From: Mixia osmundae IAM 14324 | Taxonomy: Eukaryota > Basidiomycota > Mixiomycetes > Mixiales > Mixiaceae | Direction: 5' to 3' | Length of the DNA stretch: 64,000 bases | Assembly: GCF_000708205.1 (NCBI RefSeq) | Contig: NW_014575557.1 | Location: forward strand, 744,143-808,142 | Shown: positions 1 through 10,630 of the stretch, in pieces | How the letters are laid out: every line of letters starts with the position of its first letter | How positions within the stretch are numbered: the first letter of the stretch is position 1 | Notes under the pieces: generated by a model | What the model saw: only the letters and a program-made list of their open reading frames with translations | Told to the model about the DNA's origin: nothing | The model's database searches: none | Position numbers and translations under genes: made by a program

Positions 1-30
1 TGTCCGTGGAAAGATCGGCAGAGCGAGGAG

Positions 31-782
31 ATGTTGATCGCCCAATGTGGTGTAAAGCGGACGCTTCCCCCCAGCACTTTGTCTACCCTCCTGCACAGAT
101 CTGCCCGAGCGAGTGCGAGCCGATCTCGCTTTTTGCAAGAGCAGCCTCGGTGGATACCCCGCTCCACTTGGACCTCCTCGCCCTCTTACTCGACGCTATC
201 GTCAGGTCTGGTCGCTAGCTCATGGAGGGCTGCACCCTCGCTTGCGTACTCACGCGTCGGACTCGGTCTGTCTGCCGTGCTGCTAGGCGGTCTGCTCATT
301 CACACCTCGCCATCGAGGATAAAATGTGATAGCTTGTCTGCGCCCTATGTCTCATCTCGCTCCGGCTTGGATGAGCCAGAGCGAGTACAGCTCTCTTCGC
401 TGGGCTTCGGGACTGTCTGCGGCATATGTGCTGGCGTCTTCATCAAGAAGGGTCTCAAGACCATCGCATTCTTTCTAGGCGGACTCTTCGTCCTGGCTCA
501 AGTGAGCACATAATCAAACTCAACCCGACATGATGCTCATGAGATGTAACGCAGTACCTGGGTTCGCAGTCGCTCCTCAAAATGGACTGGGCCAGAATGT
601 CGACGCGCTATAATTCCGTCATCGACCGCGCCGCCGGTGGTCCGAACCCAGTGCAGGCACGAGGCTGGGCGGGCTCACGGCTAGGACGCATCGCCAATCG
701 GTTCGCCGACTTTCTCACTGCCGATTTCGGCCCAAGGGCGACCTTCCTTGCGGGACTTGCACTAGGTCTACGCATAGGCTGA
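31..782 (+). CDS. FUN14-family mitochondrial outer-membrane-type protein
   Basis: Two exons (31-501, 555-782) give 232 residues; the intron 502-554 has gtgagc...cgcag borders. The FUN14 domain lies in the second half: the block LGFGTVCGICAGVFIKKG, a hydrophobic helix (IAFFLGGLFVLAQ) across the splice site, and a last helix near the C-terminus. The first ~95 residues are rich in Arg/Ser and poor in acidic residues, as in a mitochondrial targeting region. Family members such as FUNDC1 sit in the outer mitochondrial membrane; no LC3-interacting motif is obvious here, so a mitophagy role is not shown. It converges on the phosphotransferase gene 55 bp downstream. The ATG at 31 is close to the window edge, so an upstream exon cannot be excluded. 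Confidence 0.85.
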
Positions 783-837
783 TGCATGCTACACGTTGTA
801 CAAACATACAAGCAAATATGTCTAGTGTGTGGGGCTA

Positions 838-2709
838 CTAGGTCGCATGGACGTGAATGGTACGATCCATCGTTGCGACTCTTCTATGCTGCGCAGGAGG
901 TTTGCCGGGATAGGGTATCGAGAGGCAACTGATCTCTAAGAAGCTGCAGAAGCGGTCCACGATTTCTAGCGAGGATCGTGTGTACGTCAATGCTGATACT
1001 GCGAGGCCAATGTGAAGGAAGCTCTGCTCAAGAATAGGCGTGAATAATTCCGGGCTGTGAATGAGCTTATATGAGTCGCGAGACGCCACGTTAGATACGA
1101 CTCACAGGCCCAATATGGGGAGGTTGACGAGTATGCAGCCTGCAACGAGTGGCCAGACCGCAGGCGTAATCATTGGAAATTCGCCCTTGGTGAGATGCGC
1201 AAGGATGATCTTTGTTGAGATTTGCCCGAAGATTGGACCTGATCGTCGCTGTCAGCGGCATACGCCATCCCAAGCAGAGCGACTGACAAAGTAGTAGAGC
1301 AAATTCCACCATATATTCGTCGACGAGCAGACTCGAGTAAGGCGAGATAATCCAGAGCAAGCTCGACGTGGTAAAGACCAGCATCGGCATGATTTGGTAC
1401 ACTGCGTCGAAGTAGGGCAGATTGTGCTTATTTCTGACTTGGTAGACGTTGTACAGACTGTGCGACAGGGCCTATTAGCCCTATAGCCGATGAAATTCCG
1501 GATGTTTACCATGCTGGAGCGTGTCCGACGAAGAGCGCTAACAAGACGAGGATCATGAACACTTCTTCGAGCCGCGTGTCAGCCCCGACCATTGACGAGA
1601 GGAAGCCCGGTAGCGCCTCGTCAGCAGTCGTCTGCCAGAACCAAGGGCCTGCGCGAGCGAACTTGCAAATCAGCATATATGCCATGGTTGTCACATGTCA
1701 AGCCTGCCTTGGAAAGCCGAGATCAGCATGACTCCCATGGCGAGGAGCAATCCCTCTGTAGGTCCATTGATGACGCCGAGATACAGTGTCTGCTGTTCGG
1801 TCAGACGTGTGTGTGGGGTCCGACGATGCACTTACGCCAGTATGATATTCTTCCCAAGCGCTCTGCAAGTCTGGTAAGCGGGCCCTCTGGCTGAGGGGGT
1901 GACGCACGAGATACATTGGCCAGCATGCTAGCACGACCATGCCTGCCGCGAGAGGCGTATGGCCCATACCGACCGCGGCAGCCTGCACGAGGCCGCCTAA
2001 TGCGCAATTGAGACTGTCTATGCCATGATCGAAGAGTTCGCCTGCTGTATCGCTCAGCGAGGGTCTCTTGCGCTGGTTGCGCGCTTGCCTAAGGGCGAAG
2101 AGGTGCCCGTCTTGCGTGCTTGCTTGCCATCGACATCTGTCAGGTCCATGAGCCTGTTGCTTTCGTCGCTCAAAGATAGTGCGTACTGTCCATCGTCTGC
2201 AAATCACTCAGAGATCAGCATCTATGTATACTGATCACCAGCATCGTCTGACCTGATAGAAAAAGAGACCAGCCGCAAAGCTACCAGCGGGTTCGTAAGC
2301 TCTCAAACTCCACGCGGTCACATGCAGCGTACCTGAAGTATAGTATAGCAGGCGCAGGACCTTCGAGATCCGGCAGGAAGACGATGACACAGATGACGTT
2401 GAAGACGATCGCCATGAAGCCAATGAGTGTAATTGCATTCGGCCTGCTGCATCGTCAGCGATCCTGAGCTCAGTCATCATTCAGAGCCTACGCGAGCCAT
2501 ATCGGCATCCTAGCAGCTACCCATTCCCACCACGGTCTGAGGATATACCGACTGACGGGCGAGAGATCGACAGCAGAATATCGATACTCTCTGTTGAGAC
2601 GGGCGATCAGCTCGCGCGACGGCGAGGCGTCAATCCAGACGAACCTGAGGGCCAACAAGTGCTCTTGATCGAGATAGTCGTCCGTCCATCGAGCTGGTCG
2701 CACGACCAT
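838..2709 (-). CDS. EPT1/CPT1: Choline/ethanolamine phosphotransferase (CDP-alcohol phosphatidyltransferase family)
   Basis: A multi-exon gene for the last step of the Kennedy pathway, transferring phosphocholine or phosphoethanolamine from the CDP-alcohol to diacylglycerol in the ER/Golgi membrane. The N-terminal exon carries the family block RYSAVDLSPVSRYILRPWW and MPIWLA, continued after an intron by PNAITLIGF. The catalytic CDP-alcohol signature is split over three exons: DGKQARKTGTSSPLG then ELFDHGIDS, with all the Asp residues of DGx2ARx8Gx3Dx3D present. Downstream exons give WEEYHTG and LYLGVINGPTEG, both typical of EPT1/CPT1, and several hydrophobic segments. The start is ATG at 2709; the stop is TAG at 838-840. 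Sequence alone does not separate choline from ethanolamine specificity. The C-terminal exons (below ~1700) are the least certain part. Confidence 0.88.
2042..2088 (-). other. GC-AG intron in the CDP-alcohol phosphotransferase gene
   Basis: The 47-nt intron has donor TTAG|gcaagc and acceptor cagcag, phase 1. Joining restores SSPLG-ELFDHG, the conserved core of the active site. No GT donor gives the right phase. Confidence 0.85.
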
Positions 2710-2841
2710 CGCCTCAAAATATCGTCAGGACTTGTCAAGACCACGACGACTCGGACAATCGCACGACGCGTATGTCGCACGAGAAGGCGTCTGCCCCTCG
2801 GCCGCTTCAGCAGTCGGTTCAGGGCGACGAGTATGCAATGT

Positions 2842-5515
2842 CTACGGGGACTCATCGGGGAGCTCGGCGTCCGATGCGTCACTGAGCACGATGAGCTCGG
2901 GCGCAATTCGTGCGCTTGTGCCTTTGCTCGGCTGTCCATTCCTGCCGGTCTGCGCTGGCTCGCTCTTTGCAAGCCAGTAGCTCTGTCTGGCTTCTGCTGC
3001 CATCTTGCGCGCTGCCTTGACCTCGTCAGATACTTTGGGAGACTTGCTCAGCCCGGGCAGGAGGATATCACTGCCGCCGTCGTCGCCTACGCCAAGATGG
3101 TCAAGTACAGACGGCCTTTTGTTTGAGCGTTGTACCTCATCCTCCGAATCGGACTCGGCATCGTTCGTGACATAGGTAAATTCGTTGCTCTGCTTTGAGC
3201 GCTGGCGTTTGCGCGAGGATGCTCGGGCAGATTTGAGAGCAGCACACCGACTGTCTGTCTCTTCGCCAGCCTCCGACTCGCTGGAGACAACGATCGGTTC
3301 GCCATCGACCAGTCCTGCGTTCTCCATGACGAGGGCAGAGGTTGCGCTGGTCGAATCCCCAAGTCGATCGGGTCCAATGGGCGTAGTGTCGCGGACGCCT
3401 AAAGACTGATATGCTTGCTCTGCGTTGGTAGCGCGCTGATCGATGACGGCTTGAGAAACGCCCATGATTGTACCGAGTAATGTCTCATGCATCAGCTTTC
3501 CGTCTGTGCTACTGCCTGGCGCTGCAGGAAGCGAAGCCGATAGAGCCGCATCCTGTCTTCTGTCACCTTGTGCATGTATCACAAGCTGACGATTGAAGAC
3601 TGAAGCTGTCAGGACCTCGTATGCGCCTGCGAGTGTGATTCGGATCTGTCGGATGTTGAACGAGCCGACAGATATATCATTTGTGGGATCGTTGGGATCT
3701 TCTATACTCAGTGCAAAAGGCTTCATAGCATTGTAGAATCCTCGATCCCATTTGTTGTAGTAGCCGCTCTCTTTGACGGTGATGCCAACAAGATCATAAT
3801 TGAAGTTGCGTCCGTACAGGTCGAAGAAGTCGATGAGCAACGGTCCCAGGCTTTCCATGAGATCGATACTGCCAGACTGAACTTTCGGATGGATCTGAAA
3901 GAAGGATATGACCATACAGATCAGACTGTACGAACCTAAGCCTCCTGTGAAGACCTCTGACATCCCTCTGATGCTGAGGTATAACTTGATACAGTAAATG
4001 AGCGTCCTTGCCGCTTCGCCTCCGTTATGATCTATCATTCGCTGTACGACTGTGCCAGCCCTGATGCCACCAGGCTGATTGAGTGAGATGTCGATGTTGA
4101 AGCCGCCGGTGGTCGAGATGAACTTGACAATCGGAACTTTGGCTCGGGAAATGACGACAAAGTCGTAACCGATGTTGGCGTCTCGCATGATCTGTGCAAT
4201 CCTATGCAGCACCCTACTCGGCGTCTGCGATGCCGCTGTAGCAGACAGCATGACCAGATCGATGTCCCTGCAACGAAGAAGCTCGCGTCAAGCGAAGCAA
4301 GACTGGCTGACGCGAGCGAGGACTTGCCCTCCGGGAAGATATAGTTGAGTGAGATAAGAGCCAAAAGGTTGCAGATCTGTGTCTGCCCAGATCTGTCGCA
4401 AGGCATTCCGGACCTGATCGATGACATGACCTCGAAATGCATGCTCGGCCCTTGAAGGCGTCACATATGCCTTGAACGCCTGCAGCTCCTTCGTCAACCT
4501 GTAGGGATATGTCAGCGCTTGTCTGCGAGGATGCTTCCATCCATACATCTGAATAGCAGAGGAGCAGCCATCCCAGTCGACATTGGCACACCAAGGTGTC
4601 TGACGCTGCTTAAACTTCTTCTCCTGTAGCGCTTGAACCTCTGTCCGCGAAAGTTTTGCTGCCTTTGCCTTGAAAGCCTTCTTACGTGCCGCAGTTGGAC
4701 CGTCGACGGGAGGCTCTGGCAGTTTCGGCCGGAGTCTCTCCTGTTTGTCGGGATCGAGGAGAAATCGTCCTCCCTTCTTGTTCGAGAATCTTTCTTCCTT
4801 GTCGGGATCAACAGGCGCTATCTTTCCAGCGAGTCGCTCGAGGAGAGGTTGATCAGGTACGATCGCATGCAGAGGTAGAGGTTCTGGCGCAGGCAAGGGT
4901 GAGTCAGGTGGCGAAAAGGCAAAGGCGATAAAATCGGATTGCTGCTCTATGCTGGCCGCTGGTCTGGTAGATGTACTGGCTACGGGTGGCTGTGTACTAG
5001 AATCAGACGTCTGTGCAGATGCTTGTGATGTCAGCTCTGCCTCCCTGCGCGCGCGCCGGCGGTCTCTCGCGCCCTGACTCGCTTTCTTGACCGGTTTGGA
5101 TGCCATCGAAGGCTGTACGGTGTGTACTAGCAGATTACCTGGGAGCGCCATGTCAGCTTCTACACGTTCATGCTGAGCAGACATGCTGACCTGGTGAGGA
5201 ATCGCTGCTGCTATCACTGTCACCGTCGCTGTTCAAGTCGGCTGCAACCGGTCTTTGCTTTGCTTTGCCGTGCCTGAGGGGTCCAGCAGTAGTCGCGACA
5301 AGCCGATTCTCTGCAGCAGCTCGGCTCTTTGCAATCGCTGGGCTGCCTCGCTTCTCGAGAGGTGAAGTAGGCGGCGGTCGAGGCCTGGATGCGCCTGCGA
5401 TTCGCGCTGCAAGGTTCGGTCTGGCAGCGGCCTGTGAGGGTTCTGTAGGAAAGCCGAGCGGTATAAAGTCATCATTGGTATCAAAGGATGCCACCGATGC
5501 GTGGGCCTTGGCCAT
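2842..5515 (-). CDS. TRF4: Non-canonical poly(A) polymerase, TRF4/PAPD5 type
   Basis: Three exons (5515-5191, 5138-4328, 4267-2842) give 853 residues. The protein is the nucleotidyltransferase of TRAMP-type nuclear RNA surveillance, which adds short oligo(A) tails to aberrant RNAs for the exosome. The nucleotidyltransferase core reads FGSYLTQLYLPGG-DIDLV, with the GS helix start and the DxD metal ligands present; the third carboxylate region VPIVKFISTTGGFNIDISLN and the PAP-associated domain (GSYSLICMVISFFQIHP, then GVTVKE-like GITVKESGYY) follow. Long Ser/Pro/basic low-complexity arms flank the core on both sides, typical of fungal TRF4. The reading frame extends beyond 5515 only through non-ATG codons, so 5515 was chosen. 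It is divergent from ATG5 with about 150 bp between starts. Confidence 0.9.
4268..4327 (-). other. GC-AG intron in TRF4
   Basis: The 60-nt intron has donor GG|gcaagt and acceptor gttgcag. Joining gives YLPGG-DIDLV, the metal-binding strand of the catalytic domain; the unspliced frame runs into a stop soon after. Confidence 0.88.
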
Positions 5516-5667
5516 GACCGTCTTCTGCAGCGTCGAGACAACGCCGCCGCCGACGCTTGCGTTTTGCTTTTCCCTGATTCGCGTCGACTTCGAGGCGACA
5601 GGCGACCGAGAGACTCGGCCGAGATGATGTTGGCATGCTGGCTGTAGAGAGACCTTTGCATGACGGG
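5516..5667. promoter_or_regulatory. Divergent TRF4-ATG5 promoter interval
   Basis: About 150 bp separate the two proposed ATGs, so TRF4 (minus) and ATG5 (plus) must share a very short bidirectional control region. No TATA box is evident in it. Confidence 0.5.
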
Positions 5668-6792
5668 ATGGAGAGAGACGATCAATCAAGCACGTCCATC
5701 GGCTCTGCGTCGACGACAGGCCGATCGCAGACTCGCTTGATCAGCGATTGTCGACAAGCAACTTTCAATGGATCCGTACCGCTCTGCATCTCCCTCGACT
5801 TGGCAGAGCTCCCAGCGGGCACAGATACGATGCCAACATCCTACTATGCACGTTGAGACATCGCGAGTGGCGTGCGAGACTGATCTGATCGCTCTCAATC
5901 GTGCAGGTACAAGCACCGCGGCTGTCTTATTTGCCATTGATCTTGCAAGATGCCAGACGACAACTCATAGAGATGGTCCTTGACGATAGCGCATTGGCTA
6001 CTCTCAAGGATGATCAGATCTGGTTTGAGTGCCAAGGTGTGCCCATGCGATGGCAAGTCATCCCTTTCATCATCCTCCTCGTCACCGCGTCCTCATCTCG
6101 GACAAACGCAGGCATTGGCCGATTGGGCTCCTGTACGACTATCACGTCCTCACGAAGCAGCCGCAGAGTACCCCCAGCACTTCCCAGCCGCCCGTGTTCG
6201 AGCTCAAGCTTCACCTCAGCTCACCGCCAAGTGACAAGCTGCTGATCAGCTCGTCTGTCGAGAAGTGCAAGGAGAATTACATGAACATGATCAAAGAGGC
6301 CGACTACCTGCGGCATGGCAATACCCGGCGCGTCACAGCCCTCAGAAAACAGGACCAAGACGCTCTCTGGGAAGCCATCATAAGACGTGCGCATTGACCC
6401 CCATACCACGCGCGCCGAGCTCATAGATAAAGGCAGATGACTATGACAGCTTTGCGAACGTCTCTGCCAAGTTGATGCCAGACAACATAGAGAGCATACG
6501 CTCACTCGCTGTACGGCTATACATGCCAGACACCCCCGTCATTCAGAACCTCGTTCCGCCGTTACAACAAGCTCAACCGATCACGATCTACCACATCCTG
6601 TCGACCGCCGTGCCTTCCCTGTTCCCTGCCAAGCCAGAGACGATGACGGCCAGCTTCGTTGGGTCGAAACCGCTTGGATATGCTCTTGTGCAAGGAATCA
6701 AGATCCCCTTTGATGCAGAGATGGACTGGCTCTGTGCTGCTCTCGCGGGAGCAGACGGATGGCTCGCCGTCGTCATTGTACCATCGAGGTAG
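5668..6792 (+). CDS. ATG5: Autophagy protein 5
   Basis: Four exons (5668-5847, 5907-6052, 6112-6386, 6437-6792) give 318 residues. ATG5 is conjugated to ATG12 and, with ATG16, acts as the E3-like complex for ATG8 lipidation on the phagophore. Visible family blocks are [58 protein letters not shown] (containing the ATG12-acceptor lysine in the position expected from human Lys130), ALWEAIIRHDYDSF and a C-terminal ubiquitin-like half ending GADGWLAVVIVP. The start exon is the weakest part: the first ~30 residues are Ser/Thr-rich and unlike the family. Two of the three introns use GC donors. Confidence 0.92.
5848..5906 (+). other. Probable GC-AG intron in ATG5 (first)
   Basis: Donor TAT|gcacgt (weak), acceptor cgtgcag, phase 0. 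It joins PTSYY to [10 protein letters not shown]. No GT donor in this stretch keeps the frame, but the donor is far from consensus. Confidence 0.6.
6053..6111 (+). other. GC-AG intron in ATG5 (second)
   Basis: Donor ATG|gcaagt, acceptor acgcag. Joining gives [13 protein letters not shown], the strictly conserved ATG5 block; the neighbouring GT would give the wrong frame. Confidence 0.9.
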
Positions 6793-7205
6793 ACGACATA
6801 CACGATGTTGTACTCGCTAGGAATCTGTTGTGCTTGTCAGCAATCTGTCTGCAGACTTTTCTTCTTTTCGCAGGTGCACAGGGGTCAGGTCTATATAGGC
6901 AATAAATCGGTTATCCGCTTTCGACCGAGTCAATTGACAAGGCCTCGTCAGATCAGGTCTGTAATTTCGATTCATCCGATGGGCAAGCATGGCGAGAATG
7001 GGTGGGATGAGGATCATATGAAGACTTACTTGTATTCTTCAGCTGTGCCTCTCGCAGGCGCGCGCGGCGCATCATGAAACTATTCAACTGTCAACATATT
7101 CGCTGGGCTCAGCGCAAAATCCGGGGTGCTGGCTAAAATTGCCTCCAGCTTTCTCCGCCTTTTGACGTGCAAGTCGCCGGCTCGAGGCAGTCGACGATTG
7201 CGCAC
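6793..7205. promoter_or_regulatory. Intergenic region between ATG5 and the secreted protein gene
   Basis: 413 bp without a supportable gene. It holds a TATA-like stretch (tctatatagg, about 6890-6899) some 310 bp before the downstream ATG. Short open frames here lack family resemblance. Confidence 0.4.
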
Positions 7206-7990
7206 ATGCGTAGCATCTGTCTCGGCCTGCTGATCGGCAGCGTACTGGCTGGTCCAGTGCGGCGACAGCTGCCCACTACGACGAGCATCGCCATCGGCGC
7301 GCCTAATGGTCACTGGGCTCCTTCCGATGTCACAGACACCATCACGACCACGACTGCACTTCTGACAGCTCAGCCTGCCGCGTCGACCTATGCGCTTCCT
7401 ATTGTGATCACATCTGACGACATCCCCTGCAAAGAAATCATCAATGCTTGTCAGTATCGTTATGTACAGATCAACCTCGACTTGTACGGCTTGTACTCCA
7501 ACACGACGATCGGTCATTGCGATTCGTCCGATCCTAGATGTGGCTGCCAGGCCTGGTACGATATGCTGAACTGTATGGGCACCTGCGCTGCCGAGTACAA
7601 TTTCAATGCGGCGAGCCCCGTCAATATACGCGCAGCTGCCGAGTAGGCACTCCTTTCTTCTGACATATGCAAAGCTCAACATTGGCATGCAGCTGTTTTG
7701 CCGCGAGCCCACAAGCCGTACCCAGCGTCGTCGATTTCGGCCCGGCGACGACGACGCTGGGCGGGACATTGATACCTACACAGACGACAGTCCTGCTCCC
7801 TCTGGGCGGAGGCTCAAGCATGCAATATACCTTTTCGACCTCTGTCAGAGTTGGAGCGACGCAGACGATTACCTACGAGCTGTACTTTAAGCAGCTCGGC
7901 TACCCGACAGCGACGGGTTCGATCGGCAACACCGAATTCTTTGCGTCTACAATGTCGCTACCCACAGTCACTCCCAGCCCGGTTCTTTGA
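7206..7990 (+). CDS. Secreted cysteine-containing protein of unknown function
   Basis: Two exons (7206-7642, 7693-7990) give 244 residues. The first ~17 residues (MRSICLGLLIGSVLAG) form a clear signal peptide. A Thr/Ala/Pro-rich stretch follows, then a compact block with eight cysteines between residues ~75 and 150 (spaced CKEIINAC, HC, RCGC, NC, TC, and a last one just after the intron), suggesting a disulfide-bonded domain. The C-terminal half is Thr/Ser/Gly-rich without a GPI-type hydrophobic end. I do not recognise the family. A cell-wall or host-interface protein is possible but is only inference from secretion and Cys content. It converges on PNO1 with 54 bp between stops. Confidence 0.75.
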
Positions 7991-8044
7991 GAGTCACTTG
8001 TATCTAATGCGAGACATGCATACACAGCGGGTGGTCTGCAGGAG

Positions 8045-8999
8045 TTACATGCGCTGGCGATTGCGAGATGCTACGTTCTGCAATCCGTGGTAGACTTTGC
8101 CAGGCGGCGAGCCCAAGATGAGCTGACAGACGGCATCTCTTGCAATCTTGATGCCCGAGAACGAGCCAAGAATGTGGATCTTGCTATCTGCCAGGACGAT
8201 ACGAGTCCGTGAGACGTTTTCGATCGTGAAGCGTGTTCTGCCATCTTTGCCTGCTATTCGCCCAATCGCTCGGCTGAGATGATCTCCATGGAGCGTCTTG
8301 ACGTCTTTGACCTGGTCGATAGTGTGAACGGGAGAATAGCAGCAAGTAGGCAGAACTTACTTCGAACGTCTCTACGTAGAGATCGTCAAGGCGAACGAGT
8401 GCGATCGCATCTTCCGCTGCAAAGCCGAGACAGTAGGCCGCCAAGAAGTCGACGGCCTTCTGCATGATCGTATTGGGCGGATTTGGCGTATGCTTGCTCG
8501 ACTTGAGCTCGACCGCCCTCCGTTTGACATTCATCCTGACCAGCAATCCTGCCTCTTCGACCAAGGGCGAGTAGATCTTCATCCAGTCTTTCTTGAGCGG
8601 CGTCATCCGATGAGGCGGTATGGCCACCTTTCTCGTCTGGGTCGCATGCTTTGTGGCTGTTTCCGAAGCTGACAGAGCCGGGAAAGAGAGCGACATCTCA
8701 GTGTCCTGGACGAGCTCGGCAGTCGTTGCAGAGTCGTCTCCTGCCCTCTCCTTGCCTTTGATCGATGGCGCAGTCTCAAATGTGACTTTTCCTCGCTCGG
8801 ACGGTGTGGATTTGATGACGGGATTGACGAGCGCAGAGCCCAAGGTGTTGGCAGGTGCCAAATCGATCACAATTTGATCCTCATCGTCGGATTCGTGCGC
8901 AGCGCCGGCCGTCACAGCCTGCGCGAAAGAGTTTGAGCCAATGCGGCCAGAGGTACGCACTGTAGCCGGGCTGCCCGACGTGCTAGGCATTGTCGACAA
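8045..8999 (-). CDS. PNO1: Pre-rRNA processing KH-domain protein Pno1/Dim2
   Basis: Two exons (8999-8361, 8311-8045; intron with gtaagt donor) give 301 residues. Pno1/Dim2 is a pre-40S assembly factor that binds near the 3' end of 18S rRNA and recruits Nob1 and Dim1. The C-terminal two thirds match the family closely: [62 protein letters not shown] (the KH GxxG-like loop), [15 protein letters not shown] and [11 protein letters not shown]. The first ~100 residues are acidic/Ser-rich and variable, as in other fungi. Confidence 0.95.
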
Positions 9000-9142
9000 T
9001 TCCTAGAAAACGCTGGGGGCGCTGAATTTTGCTGTCGCTCTGCCGGCTGTGCCCATTACCGAGAGGAATCAACTTGAATTGACTTGGGGGGAGATCGCGC
9101 GCCATCAAGCCGGCCGTCGTCCCATCTGCAGATTGAACAGTC

Positions 9143-10117
9143 ATGGCGTCACGCAAGAAAGTTCTGCTCAAGGTATGCCGCTTTGAGTCGCACGACAGCA
9201 CGTCTGATCTCGCCCTGTGCAGATCATCATATTGGGCGACTCCGGGTAAGCACAACAAGCGAGCGAGTGATACGCCCGACTGACGTAGATACCGAGCGAT
9301 GCAGCGTCGGCAAGACGAGCTTGATGGGTCAGTTCGTCAACAAACGCTTCAGCAACCAGTACAAAGCGACTATCGGTGCAGACTTCCGTCCGTTCAGACT
9401 GGCTGTCAGGCAGAGTGATGTCATGAATCTGATGGTGGTGTACTTTGGCGGCTGGCAGTGACGAAGGAGGTCATGATTGATGACCGGCTCGTGACGATGC
9501 AACTGTGGGATACAGCGGGTCAGGAACGATTCCAATCGCTCGGCGTACGCAGCTATATCATCAAGTGAGATGTGATGAGCTCAAAGCGCGCGATTGTAGG
9601 TCGCATTCTATCGAGGCGCAGACTGCTGCGTCCTCGTCTACGACGTCAACTCCGCAAAGTCATTCGAGACGTCCGTCTGCATGCCCTCAAACTCGTCGTA
9701 GCACAGCTGAAGACGCACCATCTCGGACAGGCTAGACTCTTGGAGAGACGAATTCTTGATTCAGGCTTCACCAAGAGATCCCGATCATTTCCCCTTCATC
9801 GTGCTTGGCAACAAGATTGACATGGAAGACTCGAAACGAGTCGTATCTCAGAAGAAAGCGATGACCTGGTGTCAAGCCAAGGGCGGCATTCCATAGTCCG
9901 TCGTGTCACACCGGCTAGTGTTGCCCGCGCTGACGTCCTGCTCACACTCGACAGCTTCGAGACAAGCGCCAAGGAGGCCATCAATGTCGAGCAGGCGTTC
10001 CAAGCGGCCTGCAAGGGCGCACTGGCCGCCGAGAGCGAAGTCGACATGTTTGCAGACTATCCAGATCCGATTCAGATCAACTCGACCAACGACCAATACT
10101 CTGGCTGTTCCTGCTAG
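9143..10117 (+). CDS. YPT7: Rab7-type small GTPase Ypt7
   Basis: Seven exons (9143-9172, 9223-9245, 9305-9387, 9459-9544, 9600-9670, 9731-9895, 9955-10117) give 206 residues, the normal Rab7 length. The GTPase controls late endosome and vacuole fusion through HOPS. P-loop GDSGVGKTSLM, switch region [40 protein letters not shown], and [14 protein letters not shown] are all intact, and the C-terminus is CSC for double prenylation. The small first exons interrupt the P-loop after Gly. Several donors are gtccgt, unusual but consistent in this window. Confidence 0.96.
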
Positions 10118-10630
10118 TCACGCGCATTCCTTCTGTCCTGTAGACACCTGTATGCATCCACATAGCAAACCTGTCCCATGAACCTCTATTGCTAGGCCAC
10201 GTTGACTTGGTCACCTGAGCAACGCGCGCCATTCTCTGACGGGAAGGCATCGCGATGAATTCGATGAAATGCGATGGCCGAGCCGATCGCTGGCAGCGAA
10301 GCAGCTTTCGGTGCTCGTCGAGATTGCAAAGGCCCATGTTGGCATTGGCTGGACAGCAGTCGGCCAGCATCAGCCCGTTCAGGATCATCAACCGAACTGC
10401 ACGGTCCGCATCAGCAAGACATTGAGAGAAGAGCAAGCCAGTCTCGTCCCTGGTGAGTCGGAGCCCGCAAAGAGCATCAACAGCCCTCCGGAGGAATACA
10501 GTCGATCCTTGGCGACCCCTCGTTTTTAGGCTGGACAGCCAGACCGTCAACGGGCAGCTCTCGAACCTTGAGCATCGGCGGGCGCACACTGGCAGTGAGC
10601 AGACTGTGCCCACTGTCTGAACACACGGCG
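10118..10630. other. Unassigned stretch upstream of the bZIP gene
   Basis: 513 bp. The bZIP reading frame stays open back to an in-frame TGA near 10454 without an ATG, and a gtgagt donor with a cag acceptor 30 nt later lies at about 10453-10483, so a 5' exon may begin near the ATG at 10255. That ATG frame is closed by a stop before the donor unless another intron exists. I leave the 5' structure open. Confidence 0.35.

Noticed and set aside
10077-10613. 178-codon open frame on the minus strand
   Set aside because: Begins with a non-ATG codon region, overlaps the last YPT7 exon, and shows no family motif or amino-acid bias typical of a protein.
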